A DNA stretch of 19,684 bases from Astrocystis sublimbata (lineage: Eukaryota; Ascomycota; Sordariomycetes; Xylariales; Xylariaceae). The position numbers and the translations under genes are program-made. Below the pieces are notes generated by a model. That model worked only from the letters and a program-made list of their open reading frames with translations. It did no database searches and was not told where the DNA came from. Of the stretch, positions 8,635-18,655 are shown one piece after another (position 1 is the first letter of the stretch; each line of letters opens with the position of its first letter). The DNA lies in assembly GCA_022453515.1 (NCBI GenBank), contig JAJNNY010000159.1, forward strand, positions 1-19,684, given 5' to 3'.

Positions 8635-9400
8635 GGCGCGATCTTTGAGAATATGCGATGACCCAACATTGGTAAAAGGCAACGATTAACCGCAATTCAC
8701 TGCAGCAGCATCATATCGAGTGCAGGGATTGGCCATTGGCCATCAAAGCTTGCCGAGGGCGTATCGGGCGTGCCCGGACCTGATCTATAATCCCAGAAAC
8801 AGCAATCAAGCTCGTGCTTAAAGAGAATCGATCACCAAACTTTTACGTACTCGAGACAAGTGGTCATTTCAAGCTAAGCCCTACGGCCCGCCCCATTGGG
8901 TCTGGGTCGACAGCATTGCCGAATGAGGCTCAAGGCGTGACATTCTCCGAGCTTGGACAATGGTCGATAAGATATGAGCTTGTAGGAGTTGTCATCAAAA
9001 GATTGCTTGCTTCTGTTGCAATTCTCCCGTGATGTACACGACGTTGCTTGAATGAGCCCACCTTGCCCATCCCCGGCATTTCCAGTGGAGCTGAGACTCG
9101 ACTCGCCAAGAGTCGATTTGATCGAGCAATGAGCAATTCCGATCGAGCTACCCACCTCTCATTGGTGAAAGATAAGCCAACAGGCTACCGTGCCTAGCTT
9201 GTCCCACCATCATCACAGGCGTCAGCTAAGATACGTTCCCGTTCTGCGATTTCCGACCCGGAAAGTCATATTCATGTGTATTACTTGTCTCGCTTGTCAC
9301 GACTCATGCGCGCATAGCGTCAGCACCCTCCTTCCACTTAGTTTCCAACTTGAGAGGACTGGGAGTTATTGTCACAGGTTGAAACAATGACAACATCACC

Positions 9401-9440
9401 GCTCGCCTCGTCCCCAGTTAACTTTCCTCTCGAGGCGAGC
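9401..9440. repeat. Perfect 10-bp GC-rich inverted repeat
   Basis: GCTCGCCTCG at 9401-9410 is the exact reverse complement of CGAGGCGAGC at 9431-9440, with a 20-bp spacer. It could form a hairpin or bind a dimeric regulator. No function can be assigned. Confidence 0.6.
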
Positions 9441-10072
9441 AGGTCCTGTTACCATTCAAAATCCCAATGGTCTGCTTGCGCCCAAAGGAGATAGGGATGG
9501 TTCTCCCCGGGGCCGGGTGAGAGCAAATTTTCCGTCAGGGCGAACAAAACGAGCTGTCAGTTTTGGCTGCGCAAATGAGTAGAACCATTAGTGAGATGCC
9601 AACCTCGCCAACTTCGAAGGCTGTAACTGTAATTATCCTTGCCACTCATGCACCCAGTCCAGCCAGTCAACCCGACTTGGGTAGGAGCGGCAACTAGCTG
9701 ACACCCCCTCAGTCTCAACGTGGGGAGATTCACTCCAACTGGAGAAAGTGGCATAGAACATGCATAGAACATCCAGCGAGTCTGACAACAGAGATGACGG
9801 CATGCTTCTCGGTGCCATGCAGGCACCACCCTCGCCACCCACACTTCAAGGCTAGACTGTATGCAGAACAGACCCCGAACTAGGTAGGTAGGTATTGTGT
9901 CGAGGCACAGCCATTGGCAGCATATGGACTGGAACCTTGGTGGGTGTAACGCTGAAATTGAGGCTGCGTAGCTGGACCTTGAGGTTTCGTTGCGCTTAAC
10001 AAACAGCATTGAAGTTGCGCGAACAACGAACAAGACGTTACCTAGTCTTGGTGTGTATAAATATACACACAA

Positions 10073-11425
10073 AGATAGGAAATGTCCGGGACCAGTGGCT
10101 CAGCATCTGATTCGTTCATAGCAAGCTATTGCAAATGGAAATGAGACGACGGAGCAATCTATTTCGTAACAAATACTGAGCATCCCTGTCATTCAAGAGG
10201 GCTCGAGCTTTGCCGAGCTTCAAGGGTCCTCGGTCATTTTGGTAGTCTTGATGTCTCTGTAAATTCGCACATGAGCCTCGGTCATGAATGATAATTGTAG
10301 CTAGGCACGGGCTGCGCCGATTTCCAAAGGATCTGCTGTATGTTAATGGGAAGAATTGAACGCTGAAGCTAGACCTGCATGGCGATAAGTTCCCCAGGAA
10401 ACAATGCAAGATTTGCGTCATAGGCAGTACCTAGGTACCTAGGTACTGGAGGACAGCAGGACAGAGGGCTCCGAGGATCGCGTACCAGCCCAGCCAGCCG
10501 ACGGCTACGTGTGGGGCCTTTCCTGCAGCCACAGAGCACCCCACAACAATCACCCAGCCGTGCCAGCGCCCACCTAGCACCAAGGCTTTCTGTCTTTCTA
10601 GACCATCCATCTTCGGACCACCCTCTAATTCCTCGCTATCGTCACCACAGATCGTTTCAGCTAGACACCTGGATACTTACAGCACAAGCTATCGCCGATA
10701 GGCGCGAGCGACAGCCATGACATGATGGCCAGTGGTAATAGGTTGCTGTTGGAGATCCTCCCGTCCTTGAAGACATATGTACCTGCCTACCATAGATCCA
10801 ACCTTCGGAGCCCTGCTCGGAGCCCAGGGCGCTGGAATACAGCATTCGTTCCCCTTCGTCCGTCCCTCTTCTATCCCTCTCCGGCTGGTCAGCCCGATGC
10901 TCGCTCCCAGGACAGAGCACACACACACATATACGTGCTTCTGCAGAAGCCTGCAGTACGCATCTGCATACGCATAGAAACCAATGTCAAATATCAAGGG
11001 TCAGGATTCTTGTGCTCATCCTACCTGGCATGCTGGTCCAGCGAAAGCTCGCTTCCCAATGAGATCTTCGGGGGAAAGTCCGCACCTAGGCGGAAGGCTG
11101 AGGATGATATCGCTCCCCAGGAACCAACAGCCAAGGTTATGGATTCCAGCGCAACGCCACGGCTATGCCCAACCATGCCACCAAAACGCTCGTCGTTTAT
11201 AATATAATTACTTTTGTCGGGCTCAGGCGAGGCTACAACCCGTACGGTGGAATGACTCTCTCGCTGCTTATGCGTCCTTTCGTCTAGTGCAGCCAGCACA
11301 TGGGCAGGACATGGGGGTCTCCATCGGTTCCAACTCTCTGGCCCGATATCCCATGTCCCATGTCTCGCGCGGGACTTGCATTGTGCTAACAATGAGCTAG
11401 GGTTCTGCTAGTGGCACTCTTATCT
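10073..11425. promoter_or_regulatory. Cluster of GATA-factor (HGATAR) motifs upstream of the ammonium transporter
   Basis: Matches to HGATAR, the core recognised by fungal AreA/Nit-2 nitrogen regulators, occur at 10073-10078, 10289-10294, 10383-10388, 10636-10641 (minus), 10689-10694 (minus), 10696-10701 and 11420-11425 (minus, TTATCT). Only the last lies within 0.5 kb of the start codon. The word is short, so several are expected by chance. The case rests on the known nitrogen control of this transporter family. Confidence 0.4.
10425..10448. repeat. Perfect 24-bp palindrome of CTAGGTAC units
   Basis: Tandem ACCTAGGT units give a sequence identical to its own reverse complement over 24 bp. 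Related TAGGTA/TACCTA words recur in spacers throughout the window (for example 3344-3380, 3655, 9881-9895, 16721 and 19511), suggesting a dispersed motif rather than a unique site. Confidence 0.75.
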
Positions 11426-11622
11426 TGCCCCGTCTGATTGGCCGAGACTGTTCGATGTCTAGCTGTTGAAGATCCCCAAATCGGGATCCTGTCGTGTGTT
11501 TGCGTGTGTGAGAGGCACAAGGAAACGCTGTGAGTACATACAGTACCGTACATAGTGCAGCTTAAGGTTACGTTAGTCTACTGCGAAGAGCTGGCGCGCC
11601 GAACAGGGTCCCGATTTCTTCC

Positions 11623-11628
11623 TATATA
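11623..11628 (+). promoter_or_regulatory. TATA-box candidate of the ammonium transporter
   Basis: CCTATATAGAG, about 280 bp upstream of the ATG at 11906 and followed by a pyrimidine-rich stretch typical of fungal core promoters. It implies a long leader, and ATGs at 11663 and 11669 would then be upstream start codons. Confidence 0.4.
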
Positions 11629-11905
11629 GAGAGTATGGACTTCCGCATCGGCGCTCGCTCACATGTTAATGTTTTCCCTTCCCCTTCAAGAATTCCCGTC
11701 CTACAAGCAATATACCCAGCCTTTGAAGTATTCAATTTTTTTCTTTTCAATCATTGCTTCAATCTTGTCTACAGCGCCCTCCCAATCGAGAACCGAAAAC
11801 CTGCCGCCGTCTCACGTTCTTACTGTCCCTTCCACGATCAGCCTCTGATTTGACAGAAATCAACGGCATCGTGAACTTTCTATTCTTGTTTTTCGCGCCA
11901 GCGCC

Positions 11906-13757
11906 ATGTCGTGGCGCCCTTCGTACTCGTGGACGGGGGCCCCCGTTGAGTTCAATGGCACCAACCAGGAGACTGGAGGTGACTCCAGTATGTGACATCT
12001 CCCATCAACTTTAATAGCGACACTGGATACATGACAACCGAAGAGCAAATACCAAGAAGAAGCCAGTGGCTAACTGATACACCATATTTTGCACAGACAC
12101 CGAAAACCTGAACCAATGGTACCAATCAGGAGACCAAGCCTTCATTATCATTTCAGCATGCATGGTTTTAGTGATGGTACCGGGTATCGCCTTCCTGTAC
12201 TCGGGACTATCACGTAGAAAGTCGGCCTTGTCCCTCATTTGGGTTGTCATGATGTCGTTCTCAGTGGTCATTTTCCAATGGTACTTTTGGGGCTATTCCC
12301 TCGCCTTCAGCACTACGGGCAAGAGCGGGTTTATCGGCGACTTACATCATTTTGGCCTCACCAACACATTAGCGGTGCCGTCCCCCGGATCACCTCTTAT
12401 CCCCGAGCTCCTATACTCCTTCTATCAGGTAAGCATACCATTCTCGCCACATCCATAATATACGAAACAAACAGCTGATGAAGAATGACAGATGATGTTC
12501 TGTGGTGTCACCGCGGCTCTCGTAATCGGTGCGGTCGCTGAGCGCGGTCGCGTGCTCCCTGCCATGATCTTCGTTTTCTTCTGGGCCACTATCGTCTACT
12601 GCCCCCTCGCGTGCTGGATCTGGAATATCAATGGATGGGCCTTCAACTATGGTGTGCTCGACTATGCAGGAGGTGGTCCGGTTGAGATCGGTTCCGGTAT
12701 GTCGGCGCTCGCATACTCATGGGTCCTCGGCCGCCGTCATGAGAAGATGATGCTCAACTTCCGGCCCCACAACGTTTCCCTCGTCACCCTCGGAACGATC
12801 CTGCTTTGGTTCGGATGGCTGGGATTCAACGGAGGTTCTGCCTTCGGTGCAAACTTGCGTGCCACTATTGCCTGCTGGAACTCTTGCCTTACGGCTATGT
12901 TCGCTGCCATGACCTGGTGTCTACTCGATTTCCGCCTTGCAAAGAAGTGGTCTATGGTCGGCTGGTGCTCGGGTACTATCTCTGGTCTTGTCGCAGCTAC
13001 ACCGGCGTCAGGTTTCATCCCTCCGTGGGCCTCTATCATCTTGGGTGTTGTGACCGGCATCTGCTGCAACTTTGCCACCAAAGGTAAGACCAAGCTCGCC
13101 CTCCAATTCTAGAAAGTCTACCATCTAACAATTCTCTCTTTAGTCAAATTTCTTGTCGGTATCGACGATTCCCTTGACGTGTTCGCGGAACACGCAGTCG
13201 GCGGCATTGTAGGACTCATCTTCAACGCTCTCTTCGGTGCCACTTATATCATTGGCTTGGATGGCGTGAACAATGGCGTCTTCCCTGGTGGCTGGTTAAA
13301 CCACAACTACAAACAGCTGTACATTCAAATCGCGTACATCGTCGCCACATGTGCCTACTCGTTCGTCGTGTCTGCAATCATCGCGAAGCTGATCGACTTG
13401 GTGCCCGGTCTGCATCTCCGCGCCTCGGAAGAAGCAGAGCTTATGGGTATGGATGATGACCAGCTCGGCGAGTTCGCGTATGACTACGTCGAAGTGCGTC
13501 GTGATTTCCTTGCCTGGACCCCGGTCAAGGAGGAGCCCATTGCCGACGGTCACCGCTTTGTGCCTCAGCACGGCATTGAAGAGCATCAGAATTTGGCCAA
13601 CACCAACGGCATGTCGCCGCCGAGCTCCTCGCGACTTATGGAGGAGCAGGAGAAAATAGGAGCGTCTGCTCGGGCCCCAGCTAAGGAGGCGGCCGCCGAG
13701 AGTGCCGCCGAGAGCACTGGGAACTCACTACCGGTGTCGAGAGGCTCAACAAAATAA
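11906..13757 (+). CDS. Ammonium transporter, Mep1/Mep3 (MeaA-like) type
   Basis: Four exons: 11906-11987, 12097-12428, 12492-13083 and 13144-13757. The introns (109, 63 and 60 bp) begin GTATGT, GTAAGC and GTAAGA, with CTAAC/CTGAT branch candidates. The spliced product is 539 residues. It is a polytopic plasma-membrane Amt/Mep/Rh protein that takes up ammonium. The first helix contains MVPGIAFLYSGL (about 54-65), then VIGAVAERG (about 149-157) and DYAGGGPVEIGSGMSAL (about 195-211). The first pore 'twin-His' position is Glu203, as in yeast Mep1/Mep3, not His as in Mep2/AmtB; the second His is present (EHAVGGIVG, His352). The long hydrophilic C-tail from about 425 (GMDDDQLGEFAYDY) is the regulatory tail of the family, extended by an Ala/Glu/Ser-rich end. 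The ATG has a purine at -3. Family call is firm; the specific paralogue name is not. Confidence 0.95.
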
Positions 13758-14487
13758 GGAACTAGATGATGTTCGCTAGATCTTTCACTTGTCTGGTTTA
13801 CTTGAGATATCCCTGATTTTTTGTACTTGGTTTTCTATGTATATTGTATGGCTGGAACATATGTCTAAGTCTATTTATCTCAGTCCAAGTGCTGGCGGGA
13901 CCATACACAGCATTATTTGCAAAAGAAGGGGTCTCTATCCCTACACACAATAATACCCAATTATTCTTACTTGACGTCTTCGCGAGACGGAAACTTGGAT
14001 GATTCCACCGTATTGGAACAACAGTTTTACTCGCGATGTGAAGGTACATTTGCTTGGACAACTCGGAGGCGGGTAACTCTCATTCCCTCCACAAATACAG
14101 TGTGGGACTGCGACTTCGGACGAGATGCTCACGCATTGAGTCTCTTCTAAGCTATCTGAGGTTATATACAGCTAGCATCTGATATGTTACGGCAGGGCTG
14201 AATCAAGGGTTTTTGGGTAAATGGCTCATTACCACAATCCTAGCACAAGCCTGTCATTCAGCTTATGTGCAAACACCGATGGACACGGGGTAATACACAC
14301 CTACCACGAGAGAATCACTGCCAGAATAGTAACCAACGCCACGCCAGACTCCCACCACAATCGTTGTGCCTCGCTGGTTGGAGCAGGTGTCGAAGAAGGG
14401 CGAGTATGCACATTGCCGCTTTCGCTTCAATGTCAGCTCATCTAATACGGCGTATCTGTGTCAACACAATGATACAGAGGAATAGAC
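13758..14487. other. Convergent intergenic region
   Basis: Separates the 3' ends of the ammonium transporter (+) and the tannase-family gene (-). No coding potential is recognisable. It presumably contains both polyadenylation regions; AT-rich TTTTTTGTACTTGG and TGTATATTGTATGG lie 60-95 bp after the transporter stop. Confidence 0.55.
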
Positions 14488-16242
14488 TCACCCGCAGCTC
14501 CAGCTTTGCGCGTCGTTGATGTCACCCTCGCCGTCCCACCTTGCCATCTCTGGGTAGGGACAAATCGGTCGCTGTTTGAGCACTCCTGACGTGATGTTCG
14601 TGGGCTCGTTCCAGGTCGTAGCCACGATTTGGTCGACTGTAACATTCTTCTCCACCCAATCTATAAGCGCGAGGAGGATGTCGTGCTTCGCATCTTTGAA
14701 CCCGGGCACAGACCACGTATCATTGCCCATGGTGCTCGCCTGAGATGAGCCGCCGAAGGCCCACGGTGCGTCTTTTTCAGAAGCGAGATGTCAGCATTTG
14801 TGGCAAACGTGAATCGTGTGCATGCATGCCACACTGCACACTGCATGCTGTATTTGGAAAATCAACTCACCCACTGGCGTGTTATAGCAGTGTTGCATTC
14901 CGGGGACCTGGAAATACTTGAAAAAATCGCGAGTCGCGGTCAGGTTGCCCCCCATCTTGTCCACCACACGATTGTAATACAAGTTCGAGCCCGTGAATGG
15001 CACAAGTCCGTCTGCCGCGCCATGGTACATGAGCATCTTACCTCCGCGGTCCCGGAAGTCGGCGAGGTCGTATTTGTCGGCCGTGGGATTTCCGGGATCT
15101 GTGCGCTGCGCCAGCAACGCCACGGACTCGTTGAAGTCTTGGAAGGCAAAGGATGCGTTGTCGAGCACGAAATACCGCGCGTAGTTGATGCCGTAGCCGG
15201 ACGACTCCGAGTAGTTCAGCACCGTGTACATCTGCGCCTCGGAACCCGGCGACAGCCCCGTGTACAGGAGCTCGCCGCTCGAGCTCTTCCAGTCGCTGTA
15301 CACGTTTTTCAGCGTCTGCGCCTGCGCCTCCGTGACGCAGGCCGATTGGTTCGCGCCGGGCTTGTCGCACAGCAGCTTCCCGAGGTCCACGTCGCAGAGC
15401 CCTGGGAGACTGACGATGCCGTCCGCAGCACCGTCAATGTCATCGCACTGCTTGAGGATCTCGGTGCCGAGTTCGGGCAGGAGTTCCCAGGGGATGTGCT
15501 TGGGCTCGTCCTCGGGCCAGTTGTATGTCGCGACTTGGATCGCCCACATGTTCAAGTGGCTGGTGTACCATGCCGGGCTGCCCACCAAGACGCCGTCAAA
15601 GCTGTCGGGGAATTTCTGTATCTCCTTGAGACCCTGGCGGCCGCCGGTCGAGCAGCCGCTGTAATACGAGTAGGAGGACGGATGCCCATAGTGCGCTTCC
15701 GTGATCAGCTTCCCGATCGTCACGGATCCGTGGATCGCGCGCCAGCCCCAGTCGATCTTCGATCCGGGATTGTCGAGGGCCCAGGCCACGTCCGTGGACT
15801 TGGAATTGTGGCCCGTGTCCGTCGAGGTCACCGCGAAGCCGTACTGGGCCCCGGCTCCCATGTCGATCCAGTTGATGCCACCTCCAAAGCCGCCATTACC
15901 AGTCGCCAGGAACCTGTTGTTCCACTCCACGGGGAGGAAGATGCCGACTCGGTATGACGAGATGTTGGAGCTCGTCACCTCGACTGTCACAGCACATAGC
16001 GCCGGTAGATTGGTGGGCTGGATGGGATAGTTGAGATCGTCTTCTTCTCCATCGCCGTACGTACTACCCGCCTCTACAGCCTCGATCCGCTGGATCTTCG
16101 CGTTGGCTGGTAGGACCTTGGCCAATGCCGTTGCGTTGCAGCCAGCGCCTTTCTGTCCTCCGTCATGAATGGACGACGCGGCCGTCGCTACTAACGTAGC
16201 AAGGCCAATCGCTGCCAGCTTTCCCAAGCAGTATGAACGCAT
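14488..16242 (-). CDS. Secreted tannase / feruloyl esterase family hydrolase
   Basis: Two exons on the minus strand, 16242-14871 and 14771-14488. The 99-bp intron starts GTGAGT, ends AAAAAG and contains CTGAC. The product is 551 residues, in the usual 520-590 range. A hydrophobic N-terminus with Ala-rich end (about 1-23) is a signal peptide, so the enzyme acts outside the cell. The nucleophile elbow is GCSTGGRQG with Ser198; the acid is Asp411 in HGAADGLVPF and the base His451 in PGMQHC. Cys197 and Cys452 give the CS-D-HC disulfide arrangement of this family. DDIDGAADGIV (267-277) matches the Ca2+-binding loop, and about eight N-x-S/T sites suggest glycosylation. It hydrolyses gallate, ferulate or related phenolic esters; tannase and FaeB-type activity cannot be separated from sequence. 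The C-terminus SWSCG fits family ends. It lies on the same strand as the permease upstream. Confidence 0.93.
14772..14870 (-). other. Intron of the tannase-family gene
   Basis: Phase-1 intron of 99 bp. Donor GTGG|GTGAGT lies just after the catalytic His segment; acceptor AAAAAG|ACGC. Splicing joins YNTPV to DAPWAFGG, the continuation expected in this family. Confidence 0.88.
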
Positions 16243-16930
16243 CTTTTTTAATCAACCTGAGGGAGGGCCTTGTGCGCTTTTTACTGGCCTGGTGGTGTGC
16301 GGAGTGGCGGTCACCACGATTGGGAGCTCCCTTGCTCTTATGCTACTCCAGATATCACTTACACAACTCATTCGCCGACACACGCACACAACACTCTTAC
16401 ACAACCGGCGCCCTGGCTTCTTTGTGTGCGACCGCGCAAAGTAACGCATGATTCCCATTTCAAATTGGCAGACCGGAACGAACCGTGAATACGGCTGGTG
16501 ATTTGGGTAGACAATCTAGCTCCGCGGCCGCCATGATAGGTCGTCCGGGACGATCATTGGATACCAACATATTATTTCCCCGGTGGCGTCGCAACGCGGG
16601 GTACGACGATCTACCGACGAGTTCACATCGTCGAAACACACCTTTGTCTAGTTATGATCTAGGCCGCAGGTCTATCAGGAGCTGGTCGACCAAAATCTGG
16701 GGTACAAAGAACTGCTACCCCCTAGGTACGGACTGCAGATCTCCAGATCTTCCCAATGCGGCGTTGTGACGGCGTCACGATAGACGCCATTTTCATCGGC
16801 GAGCAATAGGACCGAACTCAAACTGACAAATCTGGAAATTAAAGAATTTGACTACGTCATTCTACCTATCAGTTGTCCTGGTATCCTATCACGCATATTA
16901 AACAGATATGAAAGCTCTGGCTAGAACCCT
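16243..16930. other. Intergenic region between permease and tannase-family gene
   Basis: Upstream (promoter) side of the tannase-family gene and downstream of the permease, both minus-strand. Reading frames here are short with no domain. No zinc-cluster binding site could be assigned with confidence. Confidence 0.5.
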
Positions 16931-18655
16931 TTACAGTGCGTATAATCTAGGCGTGGTGCCCTCGGGTGCGGCCCTGACGGCCTGCTTGTTCTTCCGACCG
17001 TAGAATACCCTCAGGCACAAGGCACCGATGGTGACAAAGAACAACATGGCAGCGTTAACGCCATGCCCCGTCGGATATCCCCGTTTAGCCTCTTCGGTCT
17101 TGTAGATCCAGACGCCAGGCATCTGGCCCAACCCCGCACCAATGCTGACATTGAGCGCGACGGCCAGCCCAATCGAACCCGTGCTCCACATGTTAGAGGT
17201 CAGCCACCCCAGCATGGGCGGGATGCATGCAAATGCACCCGATGTGCCAACAATCAGGGTGCCGTATCGGCTCGCGTACGCGGTTGGCGGCAAGAGCGCG
17301 GATGCTAGGAAGCCTGCTGCGCCAATTGCTGCGAGCCCGGCGCAATGGACGCCACGGGCATTGAAGTGGTCCGCAGACCATGAGTTGAGGATTGATACGA
17401 CTGCTATCGTCAGCTACAGTTGCCTTTGTATGCGTGCATGAGAATCGAGACAGACGTACCATAGGCGATAGCCCAAGGGGGCACCGTCAGCAATTGGGCG
17501 TGGAGATCCTTGTATCCCAGCCCGGACACAATCGAAGGCGTGAAGAGGGATAGCGAGCTGAAGGGGAGCGAAACAGCGAAATAGATGGCATAGTGCCCAT
17601 ACAGCCTCCAGTCGGTCAGGGTTTCTCTGACATCACTCCAAGTGAGAGCGGACTCTGATCCTTTGGCACCCTCAATGGCCAGGCGCTGTGCTGCAAGCTC
17701 CTTCTCGCCCTCGGAGAGCCATGCAGCACTTTCCGGGTAGTCGGGGAGGATAAACCAGACGAATAATGACGACAGGACTGATGGAATGCCTTCGAGGATG
17801 AAAAGCCAGCGCCAGCCGGAGAGCCCATGGACCTGGTTGATGTTACCAACACCGTAAGCGATTGCTCCGCCGAAAGCACCTGCCAGCGTCGCGCTGGATA
17901 GAATGAAAGCGACCCGGACGCTGCGTTCATCTGTCCTGTACTGTGATCGTATGAATAACGTCAGTTTACATGTCTTGAAATCATAAAAAGATTCCAGTAA
18001 TGACATCTAGCATCTAGACTGCTCGTGGCGCGTAACAGTAACTTACCCAGAACGTCAAGTAGTAGACGAGACCTGGAAAGAGGCCACTGCCATGATTAAG
18101 TCAGCAAACTGCATTCCTCGCAAAGCCAAAACATCTCGAAGCAAGACACGAAGAACTCACGCTTCGAACACGCCTAGTAGAAACCGTACTCCAGTGATTT
18201 GAGGGTAGCTACGAACACCGCCAAGTCCAATGGTTATAAGACCCCAAGACCCCATCAAAAAGGCCAGCCATCTCGACGGCCGGAACTTTTTAAGTAGAAT
18301 ATTGGAAGGCACCTCGAATAGAAAAATAGCCGACGAGGAAGATCATCAGGGCTATGGTGAACTGGAAATCGGTGGTGTGCGTCTCCGTCATCATGTCATT
18401 CTTCGTATTTGCGTTAAGAACCCTCGCGTTGCCGATGTTCGACCGGTCGAGGTACGCGAGGAAGTAGATGGTCGCGCTCAGAGGGATGATACGCTTGTCC
18501 TGGCGTCGGAGCAGCGCTCTCACTTCTTTAGGTGAGGCGAGGACGGCAGGAGTAGCTGGCTCGCCTTTGACAGCATGCTGTCCCTCATGCTCCTCGAATT
18601 GCTGCTGCTGCTGCTTGTGCCCCTCTACGTCGACGCCTATCTCTTTTTCTGTCAT
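16931..18655 (-). CDS. MFS permease, Dal5/anion:cation symporter type, with a +1 frameshift
   Basis: Minus-strand exons by splice logic: 18655-18161, 18086-18047, 17940-17460 and 17400-16931, with introns of 74, 106 and 59 bp (donors GTGAGT, GTAAGT, GTACGT; CTGAC branch candidates). The N-terminal tail has Gln15-19. The family signature FLAYLDRSNIGNA (65-77) starts helix 1. After LVGYF (residue 111) the frame is lost: a run of five T (A5 at 18322-18326 on the plus strand) where four would continue into LFEVPSNILLKKFRPSRW. Downstream blocks GVFEAGLFPGLVYYLTFW, WRWLFILEGIPSV, LPDYPESAAWLS and a full C-terminal six-helix half are intact, giving about 494 residues if in frame. These permeases import allantoate, nicotinate, phthalate-like and other small anions with protons at the plasma membrane. 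The substrate is unknown; its neighbour suggests a phenolic or organic acid. It is either a fresh pseudogene or a homopolymer sequencing error. Confidence 0.85.
18322..18326 (-). other. Frame-breaking homopolymer in the permease gene
   Basis: GGC TAT TTT TCT ATT CGA reads GYFSIR and soon stops (18290-18292). Deleting one T gives GYFLFEVPSN, the conserved second-helix motif. The exon length (495 nt) is one base too long for the phase demanded by the next splice site, which independently supports a single inserted base. Confidence 0.88.

Larger units (their letters stand above)
8635..11905. other. Long region without a convincing gene, upstream of the ammonium transporter
   Basis: Only short or low-complexity reading frames occur (the longest is 171 codons on the minus strand at 9557-10072), with no domain, splice pattern or codon logic I can support. 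It holds scattered HGATAR motifs, a TATA-like inverted repeat GTGTGTAT-aaat-ATACACAC (10051-10070), a 24-bp palindrome (10425-10448), a hairpin (9401-9440), an ACACAC run (about 10918-10928) and pyrimidine-rich leader sequence from about 11675. A non-coding RNA or a small multi-exon gene could be hidden here. Confidence 0.5.

Noticed and set aside
9557..10072. 171-codon minus-strand frame as a gene
   Set aside because: No recognisable domain, Cys/Trp/Arg-rich composition, overlapping alternative frames and no plausible splice extension.
10722..11207. 161-codon plus-strand frame as a gene
   Set aside because: Low-complexity Pro/Ser/Arg composition with no family resemblance, and several overlapping frames of similar length.
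11226..11245. Another MITE terminus (GCGAGGCTACAACCCG)
   Set aside because: It shares only the CGAGG core and part of the following bases; the AAAATAGATAA segment and a partner end are absent.
14442..14645. A third tannase exon using donor GGGTGAGT at the proposed stop
   Set aside because: The implied intron would be only about 36 bp, too short, and the SWSCG end already matches the family C-terminus.
14788..15957. 389-codon open frame on the plus strand
   Set aside because: It lies antisense to the tannase-family exon, whose catalytic motifs and splice site are clear. The antisense frame is Arg/Val/His-rich with no domain, a typical shadow of GC-rich coding DNA.
18595..18615. CAG/CTG repeat as an unstable trinucleotide expansion
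   Set aside because: Only five Gln codons in the disordered N-terminal tail of the permease, which is common in fungal proteins.
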